This document shows positions 11,698 to 25,021 of a stretch of DNA of 64,000 bases, in pieces. Position 1 is the first letter of the stretch. Every line of letters starts with the position of its first letter. Under the pieces are notes generated by a model that saw only the letters and a list, made by a program, of their open reading frames with translations, was not told the origin of the DNA and did not search any database. The position numbers and the translations under genes are program-made. Origin of the DNA: Pachyseris speciosa (Eukaryota; Cnidaria; Anthozoa; Scleractinia; Pachyseridae); contig JAEMWC010000282.1 of NCBI GenBank assembly GCA_016490735.1, forward strand, positions 113,501-177,500, given 5' to 3'.

Positions 11698-14600
11698 AAT
11701 TTTCTTTCAAACATTTATTCAATTAAAATATGATTATTTGGGGTGTACAGGGTTAGGGTTTCCCTCATATACAGAATTTAATTAATTGAAATAAGCCAGT
11801 ATCCGTAATTGGATCCTCCTTTGTCATCCCCTAAGTTGACTTCGGTCGTGTATCAGTAATTGATCCTTAGTTGGGTTTCAAATGGAGTTATAGGCTTTCC
11901 CTGCCTTGTCACCTAAGAAAGTAAAATTTCCCGGGATGCCACGTCTTCGATCACGTAAATCACATCTTCGATTGCCGTGTTGCAAGCATGGTTGTCCTGA
12001 TAGTGTGGTGGTCATCACACCCGAGTAGTATACGGGGGGAAGTGGGTTCAAATCCCGCTCAGGGCAAATTTTCTTCCAAAAATTTATTCAATTAAAATAT
12101 GATTATTTGGGGTGTACAGGGTTAGGGTTTCCCTCATATACAGAATTTAATTAATTGAAATAAGACAGTATCCGTAATTGGATCCTCCTTTGTCATCCCC
12201 TAAGTTGACTTCGGTCGTGTATCAGTAATTGATCCTTAGTTGGGTTTCAAATGGAGTTATAGGCTTTCCCTGCCTTGTCACCTAAGAAAGTAAAATTTCC
12301 CGGGATGCCACGTCTTCGATCACGTAAATCACATCTTCGATTGCCGTGTTGCCAGCATGGTTGTCCTGATAGTGTAGTGGTCATCACACCCGACTAGTAT
12401 ACGGGGGGACGTGGGTTCAAATCCCGCTCAGGGCAAATTTTCTTTCAAACATTTATTCAATTAAAATATGATTATTTGGGGTGTATAGGGTTAGGGTTTT
12501 CCTCATATACAGAATTTAATTAATTGAAATAAGCCAGTATCCGTAATTGGATCCTCCTTTGTCATCCCCTAAGTTTACTTCGGTCGTGTATCAGTAATTG
12601 ATCCTTAGTTGGGTTTCAAATGGAGTTATAGGCTTTCCCTTCCTTGTCACCTAAAAAAGGAAAATTTCCCGGGATGCCACGTCTTCGATCACGTAAATCA
12701 CATCTTTGATTGCCGTGTTGCCAGCATGGTTGTCCTGATAGTGTAGTGGTCATCACACCCGACTAGTATACGGGGGGACGTGTGTTCAAATCGCGCTCAG
12801 GGCAAATTTTCTTTCAAACATTTATTCAATTAAAATATGATTATTTGGGGTGTACAGGGTTAGGGTTTCCCTCATATACAGAATTTAATTAATTGAAATA
12901 AGCCAGTATCCGTAATTGGATCCTCCTTTGTCATCCCCTAAGTTAACTTCGGTCGTGTATCAGTCATTGATCCTTAGTTGGGTTTCAAATGAAGTTATAG
13001 GCTTTCCCTGCCTTGTCACCTAAGAAAGTAAAATTTCCCGGGATGCCACGTCTTCGATCACGTAAATCACATCTTCGATTGCCGTGTTGCCAGCATGGTT
13101 GTCCTGATAGTGTAGTGGTCATCACAACCGACTAGTATGCGGGGGGACGTGGGTTCAAATCGCGCTCAGGGCAATTTTTCTTTCAAACATTTATTCAATT
13201 AAAATATGATTATTTGGGGTGTACAGGGTTAGGGTTTCCCTCATATACAGAATTTAATTAATTGAAATAAGCCAGTATCCGTAATTGGATCCTCCTTTGT
13301 CATCTCCTAAGTTGACTTCGGTCGTGTATCAGTAATTGATCCTTAGTTGGGTTTCAAATGGAGTTATAGGCTTTCCCTGCCTTGTCACCTAAGAAAGTAA
13401 AATTTCCCGGGATGCCACGTCTTCGATCACGTAAATCACATCTTCGATTGCCGTGTTGCCAGCATGGTTGTCCTGATAGTGTAGTGGTCATCACACCCGA
13501 CTAGTATACGGGGGGACGTGGGTTAGCTCAGGGCAGATTTTCTTTCAAACATTTATTCAATGAAAATATGATTATTTGCGGTGTACAGGGTTAGGGTTTC
13601 CCTCATATACAGAATTTAATTAATTGAAATAAGCCAGTATCCGTAATTGGATCCTCCTTTGTCATCCCCTAAGTTGACGTCGGTCGTGTATATGTAATTG
13701 ATCCTTAGTTGGGTTTCAAATGGAGTTATAGGCTTTCCCTGCCTTGTCACCAAAGAAAGTAAAATTTCCCGGGATGCAACGTCTTCGATCACGTAAATCA
13801 CATCTTCGATTGCCGTGTTGCCAGCATGGTTGTCCTGATAGTGTAGTGGTCATCACACCCGACTAGTATACGGGGGGACGTGGGTTCAAATCCCGCTCAG
13901 GGCAAATTTTCTTTCAAAGATTTATTCAATTAAAATATGATTATTAGGGGTGTACAGGGTTAGGGTTTCCCTCATATACAGAATTTAATTAATTGAAATA
14001 AGCCAGTATCCGTAATTGGATCCTTCTTTGTCATCCCCTAAGTTGACTTCGGTCGTGTATCAGTAATTGATCCTTAGTTGGGTTTCAAATGGAGTTATAG
14101 GCTTTCCCTGCCTTGTCACCTAAGAAAGTAAAATTTCCCGGGATTCCACGTCTTCGATCACGTAAATCACATCTTCGATTGCCGTGTTGCCAGCATGGTT
14201 GTCCTGATAGTGTAGTCGTCATCACACCCGACTAGTATACGGGGGACGTGGTTTCAAATCCCGCTCAGGGCAAATTTTCTTTCAAACATTTATTCAAGTA
14301 AAATATGATTATTTGGGGTGTACAGGGTTAGGGTTTCCCTCATATACAGAATATAATTAATTGAAATAAGCCAGTATCCGTAATTGGATCCTCCTTTGTC
14401 ATCCCCTAAGTTGACTTCGGTCGTGTATCAGTAATTGATCCTTAGTTGGCTTCCAAATGGAGTTATAGGCTTTCCCTGCTTTGTCACCTAAGAAAGTAAA
14501 ATTTCCCGGGATGCCACGTCTTCGATCACGTAAATCACATCTTCGATTGCCGTGTTGCCAGCATGGTTGTCCTGATAGTGTAGTCGTCATCACACCCGAC

Positions 14601-16488
14601 TAGTATATGGGGGGACGTGTGTTCAAATCGCGCTCAGGGCAAATTTTCTTTCAAACATTTATTCAATTAAAATATGATTATTTGGGGTGTACAGGGTTAG
14701 GGTTTCCCTCATATACAGAATTTAATTAATTGAAATAAGCCAGTATCCGTAATTGGATCCTCGTTTGTCATCCCCTAAGTTGACTTCGGTCGTGTATCAG
14801 TAATTGATCCTTAGTTGGCTTCCAAATGGAGTTATAGGCTTTCCCTGCCTTGTCACCTAAGAAAGTAAAATTTCCCGGGATGCCACGTCTTCGATCACGT
14901 AAATCACATCTTCGATTGCCGTGTTGCCAGCATGGTGTTGCCAGCATGGTGTTGCCAGCATGGTTGTTGTGTAGTGGTCATCACACCCGAGTAGTATACG
15001 GGGGGACGTGGGTTCAAATCCCGCTCAGGGCAATTTTTCTTCCAAACATTTATTCAATTAAAATATGATTATTTGGGGTGTACAGGGTTAGGGTTTCCCT
15101 CATATACAGAATTTAATTAATTGAAATAAGCCAGTATCCGTAATTGGATCCTCCTTTGTCATCCCCTAAGTTGACTTCGGTCGTGTATCAGTAATTGATC
15201 CTTAGTTGGGTTTCAAATGGAGTTATAGTCTTTCCCTGCCTTGTCACCTAAGAAAGTAAAATTTCCCGGGATGCCACGTCTTCGATCACGTAAATCACAT
15301 CTTCGATTGCCGTGTTGCCAGCATGGTTGTCCTGATAGTGTAGTGCTCATCACACCCGACTAGTATACGGGGGGACGTGGGTTCAAATCCCGCTCAGGGC
15401 AAATTTTCTTTTAAACATTTATTCAATTAAAATATGATTATTTGAGGTTTACAGGGTTAGGGTTTCCCTCATATACAGAATTTAATTAATTGAAATAAGC
15501 CAGTATCCGTAATTGGATCCTCCTTTGTCATCTCCTAAGTTGACTTCGGTCGTGTATCAGTAATTGATCCTTAGTTGGGTTTCAAATGGAGTTATAGGCT
15601 TTCCCTGCCTTGTCACCTAAGAAAGTAAAATTTCCCGGGATGCCACGTCTTCGATCACGTAAATCACATCTTCGATTGCCGTGTTGCCAGCATGGTTGTC
15701 CTGATAGTGTAGTGGTCATCACACCCGACTAGTATACGGGGGGACGTGGGTTAGCTCAGGGCAGATTTTCTTTCAAACATTTATTCAATGAAAATATGAT
15801 TATTTGCGGTGTACAGGGTTAGGGTTTCCCTCATATACAGAATTTAATTAATTGAAATAAGCCAGTATCCGTAATTGGATCCTCCTTTGTCATCCCCTAA
15901 GTTGACGTCGGTCGTGTATATGTAATTGATCCTTAGTTGGGTTTCAAATGGAGTTATAGGCTTTCCCTGCCTTGTCACCAAAGAAAGTAAAATTTCCCGG
16001 GATGCCACGTCTTCGATCACGTAAATCACATCTTCGATTGCCGTGTTGCCAGCATGGTTGTCCTGATAGTGTAGTGGTCATCACACCCGACTAGTATACG
16101 GGGGGACGTGGGTTCAAATCCCGCTCAGGGCAAATTTTCTTTCAACTATTTATTCAATTAAAATATGATTATTTGGGGTGTACAGGGTTAGGGTTTCCCT
16201 CATATACAGAATTTAATTAATTGAAATAAGCCAGTATCCGTAATTGGATCCTCCTTTGTCATCCCCTAAGTTGACTTCGGTCGTGTATCAGTAATTGATC
16301 CTTAGTTCTGTTTCAAATGGAGTTATAGGCTTTCCCTGCCTTGTCACCTAAGAAAGTAAAATTTCCCGGGATGCCACGTCTTCGATCACGTAAATCACAT
16401 CTTCGATTGCCGTGTTGCCAGCATGGTTGTCCTGATAGTGTAGTGCTCATCACACCCGACTAGTATACGGTGTAACGTGGGAAGTTCG

Positions 16489-16489
16489 G

Positions 16490-16577
<88 letters not shown>
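16489..16577. repeat. (TA)n microsatellite flanked by inverted aagttcggc / gccgaactt
   Basis: A TA run of about 80 bp is bracketed by exact 9-bp inverted flanks. It separates the tRNA-like satellite from the 1.58-kb satellite. Confidence 0.95.
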
Positions 16578-19500
16578 CCGAACTTTTCAAAACCAGGCTC
16601 ATGAACATTTGAGGGGTTTGAGAACTTTCTTTATCAATACCTCGGTTTATCAAAAGGGAGACTTGCATTTCGGCCCGTTATGAGCCTACAGTCTTTGTCA
16701 AAGGGGAGACGAAGAATACATGTTATTTATCTTGCAATTAGACATGAATTTGACGTGACCTCTGACATGACAGACAGCACCATGACATAAATTGCTTGTT
16801 AAATAGCTAGCCTCTTCTGACATCACACACATTGTGAAAATCGTGCTTTAACGTTCGGTTTGAAGGCAATTCTTTTAATGTCAGTAGCTTTTTGGCGTTG
16901 AAAACGCCGTGATTTGGACAGGATTGGCCATAAAACTGAGAAACTGAATGTCCACATGTGTTATTACCTTGAAACATCTAGCCGAACTTTTCAAAACCAG
17001 GCTCATGAAAATTTGAGGGGTTTTAGAACTTTCTTTATCAATACCTCGGTTTATCAAAAGGGAGACTTGCATTTAGGCCCGTTATGAGCCTACAGTCTCT
17101 GTCAAAGGGAAGACGAAGAATACATGTTATTTATCTTGCAATTAGACATGAAATTGACGTGACCTCTGACATGAGAATTTTGGTGCGTTAGTCGGCCAAA
17201 TCTCTCTAGAATACGCTCTTTCTGACGGCAAAGTTAGCTTTGGAATTAGCGGCATCGATTTAGGCGAAGTATAGCAGCGTTTTCAACCGAGCGTTCGTGA
17301 TTGCTACGAAGAATCACAGCTAATTATTGTCGAATTTTATTTGTGTAAATTATCGCTCGATTTTGTGATCACTTCTGACACCGGAAACCAGTCATTATGA
17401 CACTTTCACACTATCAAATCACTAGCTTATGATCGATAAAATTGCGAGGGCGGAAACTATTAAAAAAGTGTTCAAACTTACGCTTTTTGCAGACAAATTC
17501 CCAGCCATGCCTTGTGCTTTTTGGGAAACTTCATGAGGTCCCGGATGTTTACTGTCCGTGTTAGCGAGGAGCTGTTGACGACAATCTGGGCACAGCATTT
17601 TTACTAAGTCTTTAGCATGCTCCAAATTCTACACCAGTTTCTCTCCCTGAGCCTTGAAATGATCACCGACACCTACTTTCTGAGGCTAAAGACTTGTTAC
17701 CTCTCAAAGCAGAGCTCTCAATATCCCTACATTTTTCCAGCAGTACCGCCCGGGTAAACAAAGTACTCGTTTAGCAAATAACTGCACAGCAGGATATTAG
17801 ACGAGGCAGACACTGCACCTCGCAAGACTTTCTCCCTCACTGGACTTAATGATGTCCTAAGGAATACTCTGCTCTAGGAGGCCAACGGAAAATCAAACTC
17901 TAACGACGCCATTGCGAGCTAACTGACCGCGCGAAGACTTCAAATCCACGTTTCTTTCTTTGAGAGCGAGTGGAAACTAACTGACAAATAAGACTGGAGG
18001 GGATGGGGGGTGGGGGGGGGGGGGGGGGGGAAGTGGGGATAAGACCTTAATGCAAAGTTTAAGTCAGGGACAGTTTCTTTCTCCTCTTCTAATTATTAAT
18101 GTAGCTAGCATGCCCCCCGCCCCGTTCAAAAGAGACAAAAAAGAAAAAGAGTGAGAGACATGTAATAGGAGTTCGTATGGACTCCAGGAGCCCTGTTTTG
18201 AAAACTCCAGCTATATATTTCAAGCAAATAGGTGAAATTGTAAAGAAAAAGCTTATAATCGACTTTAAACGATGTCACACGTTCAATTGAACAGTACTGA
18301 GCGCAAACAGAAAAAAGGGTGCCTTTAGAAGACCAAAAATCAGACATTAAATGCTGGTTTTACTCAGCACCATGACATAAATTGCTTGTTAAATAGCTAG
18401 CCTCTTCTGACATCACACACATTGTGAAAATCGTGCTTTAACGTTCGGTTTGAAGGCAATTCTTTTAATGTCAGTAGCTTTTTGGCGTTGAAAACGCCGT
18501 GATTTGGACAGGATTGGCCATAAAACTGAGAAACTGAATGTCCACATGTGTTATTACCTTGAAATATCTAGCCGAACTTTTCAAAACCAGGCTCATGAAA
18601 ATTTGAGGGGTTTTAGAACTTTCTTTATCAATACCTCGGTTTATCAAAAGGGAGACTTGCATTTAGGCCCGTTATGAGCCTACAGTCTCTGTCAAAGGGA
18701 AGACGAAGAATACATGTTATTTATCTTGCAATTAGACATGAAATTGACGTGACCTCTGACATGAGAATTTTGGTGCGTTAGTCGGCCAAATCTCTCTAGA
18801 ATACGCTCTTTCTGACTGCAAAGTTAGCTTTGGAATTAGCGGCATCGATTTAGGCGAAGTATAGCAGCGTTTTCAACCGAGCGTTCGTGATTGCTACGAA
18901 GAATCACAGCTAATTATTGTCGAATTTTATTTGTGTAAATTATCGCTCGATTTTGTGATCACTTCTGACACCGGAAACCAGTCATTATGACACTTTCACA
19001 CTATCAAATCACTAGCTTATGATCGATAAAATTGCGAGGGCGGAAACTAGTCAAAAAAGTGTTCAAACTTAAGCTTTTTGCAGACAAATTCCCAGCCATG
19101 CCTTGTGCTTTTTGGGAAACTTCATGAGGTCCCGGATGTTTACTGTCCGTGTTAGCGAGGAGCTGTTGACGACAATCTAGGCACAGCATTTTTACTAAGT
19201 CTTTAGCATGCTCCAAATTCTACACCAGTTTCTCTCCCTGAGCCTTGAAATGATCACCGACACCTACTTTCTGAGGCTAAAGACTTGTTACCTCTCAAAG
19301 CAGAGCTCTCAATATCCCTACATTTTTCCAGCAGTACCGCCCGGGTAAACAAAGTACTCGTTTAGCAAATAACTGCACAGCAGGATATTAGACGAGGCAG
19401 ACACTGCACCTCGCAAGACTTTCTCCCTCACTGGACTTAATGATGTCCTAAGGAATACTCTGCTCTAGGAGGCCAACGGAAAATCAAACTCTAACGACGC

Positions 19501-22500
19501 CATTGCGAGCTAACTGACCGCGCGAAGACTTCAAATCCACGTTTCTTTCTTTGAGAGCGAGTGGAAACTAACTGACAAATAAGACTGGAGGGGATGGGGG
19601 GTGGGGGGAAGTGGGGATAAGACCTTAATCCAAAGTTTAAGTCAGGGACAGTTTCTTTCTCCTCTTCTAATTATTAATGTAGCTAGCATGCCCCCCGCCC
19701 CGTTCAAAAGAGACAAAAAAGAAAAAGAGTGAGAGACATGTAATAGGAGTTCGTATGGACTCCAGGAGCCCTGTTTTGAAAACTCCAGCTATATATTTCA
19801 AGCAAATAGGTGAAATTGTAAAGAAAAAGCTTATAATCGACTTTAAACGATGTCACACGTTCAATTGAACAGTACTGAGCGCAAACAGAAAAAAGGGTGC
19901 CTTTAGAAGACCAAAAATCAGACATTAAATGCTGGTTTTACTCAGCACCATGACATAAATTGCTTGTTAAATAGCTAGCCTCTTCTGACATCACACACAT
20001 TGTGAAAATCGTGCTTTAACGTTCGGTTTGAAGGCAATTCTTTTAATGTCAGTAGCTTTTTGGCGTTGAAAACGCCGTGATTTGGACAGGATTGGCCATA
20101 AAACTGAGAAACTGAATGTCCACATGTGTTATTACCTTGAAATATCTAGCCGAACTTTTCAAAACCAGGCTCATGAAAATTTGAGGGGTTTTAGAACTTT
20201 CTTTATCAATACCTCGGTTTATCAAAAGGGAGACTTGCATTTAGGCCCGTTATGAGCCTACAGTCTCTGTCAAAGGGAAGACGAAGAATACATGTTATTT
20301 ATCTTGCAATTAGACATGAAATTGACGTGACCTCTGACATGAGAATTTTGGTGCGTTAGTCGGCCAAATCTCTCTAGAATACGCTCTTTCTGACGGCAAA
20401 GTTAGCTTTGGAATTAGCGGCATCGATTTAGGCGAAGTATAGCAGCGTTTTCAACCGAGCGTTCGTGATTGCTACGAAGAATCACAGCTAATTATTGTCG
20501 AATTTTATTTGTGTAAATTATCGCTCGATTTTGTGATCACTTCTGACACCGGAAACCAGTCATTATGACACTTTCACACTATCAAATCACTAGCTTATGA
20601 TCGATAAAATTGCGAGGGCGGAAACTATTAAAAAAAGTGTTCAAACTTACGCTTTTTGCAGACAAATTCCCAGCCATGCCTTGTGCTTTTTGGGAAACTT
20701 CATGAGGTCCCGGATGTTTACTGTCCGTGTTAGCGAGGAGCTGTTGACGACAATCTAGGCACAGCATTTTTACTAAGTCTTTAGCATGCTCCAAATTCTA
20801 CACCAGTTTCTCTCCCTGAGCCTTGAAATGATCACCGACACCTACTTTCTGAGGCTAAAGACTTGTTACCTCTCAAAGCAGAGCTCTCAATATCCCTACA
20901 TTTTTCCAGCAGTACCGCCCGGGTAAACAAAGTACTCGTTTAGCAAATAACTGCACAGCAGGATATTAGACGAGGCAGACACTGCACCTCGCAAGACTTT
21001 CTCCCTCACTGGACTTAATGATGTCCTAAGGAATACTCTGCTCTAGGAGGCCAACGGAAAATCAAACTCTAACGACGCCATTGCGAGCTAACTGACCGCG
21101 CGAAGACTTCAAATGCACGTTTCTTTCTTTGAGAGAGAGTGGAAACTAACTGACAAATAAGACTGGAGGGGATGGGGGGTGGGGGGGGGGGTGTGGGGGG
21201 AAGTGGGGATAAGACCTTAATGCAAAGTTTAAGTCAGGGACAGTTTCTTTCTCCTCTTCTAATTATTAATGTAGCTAGCATGCCCCCCGCCCCGTTCAAA
21301 AGAGACAAAAAAGAAAAAGAGTGAGAGACATGTAATAGGAGTTCGTATGGACTCCAGGAGCCCTGTTTTGAAAACTCCAGCTATATATTTCAAGCAAATA
21401 GGTGAAATTGTAAAGAAAAAGCTTATAATCGACTTTAAACGATGTCACACGTTCAATTGAACAGTACTGAGCGCAAACAGAAAAAAGGGTGCCTTTAGAA
21501 GACCAAAATCAGACATTAAATGCTGGTTTTACTCAGCACCATGACATAAATTGCTTGTTAAATAGCTAGCCTCTTCTGACATCACACACATTGTGAAAAT
21601 CGTGCTTTAACGTTCGGTTTGAAGGCAATTCTTTTAATGTCAGTAGCTTTTTGGCGTTGAAAACGCCGTGATTTGGACAGGATTGGCCATAAAACTGAGA
21701 AACTGAATGTCCACATGTGTTATTACCTTGAAACATCTAGCCGAACTTGTCAAAACCAGGCTCATGAAAATTTGAGGGGTTTTAGAACTTTCTTTATCAA
21801 TACCTCGGTTTATCAAAAGGGAGACTTGCATTTAGGCCCGTTATGAGCCTACAGTCTCTGTCAAAGGGAAGACGAAGAATACATGTTATTTATCTTGCAA
21901 TTAGACATGAAATTGACGTGACCTCTGACATGAGAATTTTGGTGCGTTAGTCGGCCAAATCTCTCTAGAATACGCTCTTTCTGACGGCAAAGTTAGCTTT
22001 GGAATTAGCGGCATCGATTTAGGCGAAGTATAGCAGCGTTTTCAACCGAGCGTTCGTGATTGCTACGAAGAATCACAGCTAATTATTGTCGAATTTTATT
22101 TGTGTAAATTATCGCTCGATTTTGTGATCACATCTGACACCGGAAACCAGCCATTATGACACTTTCACACTATCAAATCACTAGCTTATGATCGATAAAA
22201 TTGCGAGGGCGGAAACTAGTCAAAAAAGTGTTCAAACTTACGCTTTTTGCAGACAAATTCCCAGCCATGCCTTGTGCTTTTTGGGAAACTTCATGAGGTC
22301 CCGGATGTTTACTGTCCGTGTTAGCGAGGAGCTGTTGACGACAATCTAGGCACAGCATTTTTACTAAGTCTTTAGCATGCTCCAAATTCTACACCTGTTT
22401 CTCTCCCTGAGCCTTGAAATGATCACCGACACCTACTTTCTGAGGCTAAAGACTTGTTACCTCTCAAAGCAGAGCTCTCAATATCCCTACATTTTTCCAG

Positions 22501-24900
22501 CAGTACCGCCCGGGTAAACAAAGTACTCGTTTAGCAAATAACTGCACAGCAGGATATTAGACGAGGCAGACACTGCACCTCGCAAGACTTTCTCCCTCAC
22601 TGGACTTAATGATGTCCTAAGGAATACTCTGCTCTAGGAGGCCAACGGAAAATCAAACTCTAACGACGCCATTGCGAGCTAACTGACCGCGCGAAGACTT
22701 CAAATGCACGTTTCTTTCTTTGAGAGAGAGTGGAAACTAACTGACAAATAAGACTGGAGGGGATGGGGGGTGGGTTGGGGGGAAGTGGGGATAAGACCTT
22801 AATGCAAAGTTTAAGTCAGGGACAGTTTCTTTCTCCTCTTCTAATTATTAATGTAGCTAGCATGCCCCCGCCCCGTCCAAAAGAGATAAAAAAGAAAAAG
22901 AGTGAGAGACATGTAAAAGGAGTTAGTATGGACTCCAGGAGCCCTGTTTTGAAAACTCCAGCTATATATTTCAAGCAAATAGGTGAAATTGTAAAGAAAA
23001 AGCTTATAATCGACTTTAAACGATGTCACACGTTCAACTGAACAGTACTGAGCGCAAACAGAAAAAAGGGTGCCTTTAGAAGACCAAAAATCAGACATTA
23101 AATGCTGGTTTTACTCAGCACCATGACATAAATTGCTTGTTAAATAGCTAGCCTCTTCTGACATCACACACATTGTGAAAATCGTGCTTTAACGTTCGGT
23201 TTGAAGGCAATTCTTTTAATGTCAGTAGCTTTTTGGCGTTGAAAACGCCGTGATTTGGACAGGATTGGCCATAAAAATGAGAAACTGAATGTCCACATGT
23301 GTTATTACATTGAAACAATTATTTCAAGCAAATAGGTGAAATTGTAAACAAAAAGCTTATAATCGACTTTAAACGGTGTCACACGTTCAATTGAACAGTA
23401 CTGAGCGCAAACAGAAAAAAGGGTGCCTTTAGAAGACCAAAAATCAGACATTAAATGCTGGTTTTACTCAGCATCATGACATAAATTGCTTGTTAAATAG
23501 CTAGCCTCTTCTGACATCACACACATTGTGAAAATCGTGCTTTAACGTTCGGTTTGAAGGCAATTCTTTTAATGTCAGTAGCTTTTTGGCGTTGAAAACG
23601 CCGTGATTTGGACAGGATTGGCCATAAAACTGAGAAACTGAATGTCCACATGTATTATTACCTTGAAACATCTAGCCGAACTTTTCAAAACCAGGCTCAT
23701 GAAAATTTGAGGGGTTTTAGAACTTTCTTTATCAATACCTCGGTTTATCAAAAGGGAGACTTGCATTTAGGCCCGTTATGAGCCTACAGTCTCTGTCAAA
23801 GGGAAGACGAAGAATACATGTTATTTATCTTGCAATTAGACATGAAATTGACTTGACCTCTGACATGAGAATTTTGGTGCGTTAGTCGGCCAAATCTCTC
23901 TAGAATACGCTCTTTCTGACGGCAAAGTTAGCTTTGGAATTAGCGGCATCGATTTAGGCGAAGTATAGCAGCGTTTTCAACCGAGCGTTCGTGATTGCTA
24001 CGAAGAATCACAGCTAATTATTGTCGAATTTTATTTGTGTAAATTATCGCTCGATTTTGTGATCACTTCTGACACCGGAAACCAGTCATTATGACACTTT
24101 CACACTATCAAATCACTAGCTTATGATCGATAAAATTGCGAGGGCGGAAACTAGTCAAAAAAGTGTTCAAACTTACGCTTTTTGCAGACAAATTCCCAGC
24201 CATGCCTTGTGCTTTTTGGGAAACTTCATGAGGTCCCGGATGTTTACTGTCCGTGTCAGCGAGGAGCTGTTGACGACAATCTAGGCACAGCATTTTTACT
24301 AAGTCTTTAGCATGCTCCAAATTCTACACCAGTTTCTCTCCCTGAGCCTTGAAATGATCACCGACACCTACTTTCTGAGGCTAAAGACTTGTTACCTCTC
24401 AAAGCAGAGCTCTCAATATCCCTACATTTTTCCAGCAGTACCGCCCGGGTAAACAAAGTACTCGTTTAGCAAATAACTGCACAGCAGGATATTAGACGAG
24501 GCAGACACTGCACCTCGCAAGACTTTCTCCCTCACTGGACTTAATGATGTCCTAAGGAATACTCTGCTCTAGGAGGCCAACGGAAAATCAAACTCTAACG
24601 ACGCCATTGCGAGCTAACTGACCGCGCGAAGACTTCAAATGCACGTTTCTTTCTTTGAGAGAGAGTGGAAACTAACTGACAAATAAAACTGGAGGGGATG
24701 GGGGGGGGGGGGGTGGGGGGGAAGTGGGGATAAGACCTTAATGCAAAGTTTAAGTCAGGGACAGTTTCTTCCTCCTCTTCTAATTATTAATGTAGTTAGC
24801 ATGCCCCCCGCCCCGTCCAAAAAAGATAAAAAAGAAAAAGAGTGAGAGACATGTAATAGGAGTTAGTATGGACTCCAGGAGCCCTGTTTTGAAAACTCCA
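16577..24900. repeat. Satellite of about 1.58-kb units (five copies plus partials)
   Basis: The junction word ctcagca(c/t)catgac marks unit starts at 18363, 19941, 21532, 23114 and 23467. Spacings are 1578, 1591 and 1582 bp, then a 353-bp partial copy. A first copy starts near 16774 after a partial piece (16577-16770). Copies are nearly identical and differ mostly in a poly-G tract (about 18006-18030 in copy 1) and scattered substitutions. Each unit repeats the same short minus-strand frames (for example MEHAKDLVKMLC...), but they lack splice or start support and I treat them as non-coding. Near-identity suggests recent amplification. Confidence 0.95.
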
Positions 24901-24901
24901 G

Positions 24902-24963
<62 letters not shown>
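24902..24963. repeat. (TA)n microsatellite ending the 1.58-kb satellite
   Basis: Within the units this position reads ccagctatatatttc. In the last unit the short TATATAT has expanded to about 30 TA repeats, after which the satellite stops and the flank of the PLAT exon begins. Confidence 0.95.
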
Positions 24964-24965
<2 letters not shown>

Positions 24966-25021
24966 GTGCAAATAAACTCATTTATGGATTTCACACCGGC
25001 TTATTATTTTAGTTTTTTAAG

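Larger units (their letters stand above)
8221..16477 (+). repeat. Satellite of 369-bp units, each carrying a tRNA-like sequence (about 22 copies)
   Basis: The tRNA-like core recurs at 8308, 9035, about 9416, 9781, 10150, 10518, 10887, 11256, 11625, 11994, 12363, 12732, 13101, 13470, 13832, 14201, 14569, about 14960, 15329, 15698, 16060 and 16429. Spacing is 362-369 bp over most of the array. Between cores lies a constant spacer with ggatcctcctttgtcatc, a gggttagggtttccc word and a cccgggatgccacgtcttcg block. Copies differ by a few substitutions. Copies at about 9416 and 14960 lack the 5' acceptor strand; those at 13470 and 15698 lack half the T arm; the last is cut by an AT microsatellite. 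The first unit is separated from the second by an inserted hairpin and Penelope-like tail. One further isolated copy is at 34266. Confidence 0.95.

Noticed and set aside
13616..16029. Repeated 61-64-codon minus frames in the tRNA-like satellite (e.g. 11086, 13616, 14399, 15844)
   Set aside because: They are identical by-products of the repeat unit, without start context, splice sites or motifs.
8221..16477. CRISPR-like regular array
   Set aside because: The unit is 369 bp throughout with no unique short spacers, in a eukaryotic intron; it is a satellite.
16477..16683. Ile-Tyr repeat proteins across (TA)n tracts (also 24780-24981, 33025-33231, 34481-34714)
   Set aside because: Translations of microsatellites.
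16881..24320. Repeated frames MQVSLLINRG... and MEHAKDLVKM... on the minus strand
   Set aside because: They recur once per 1.58-kb unit, drift at the ends, and show no family motif; treated as chance frames in a satellite.
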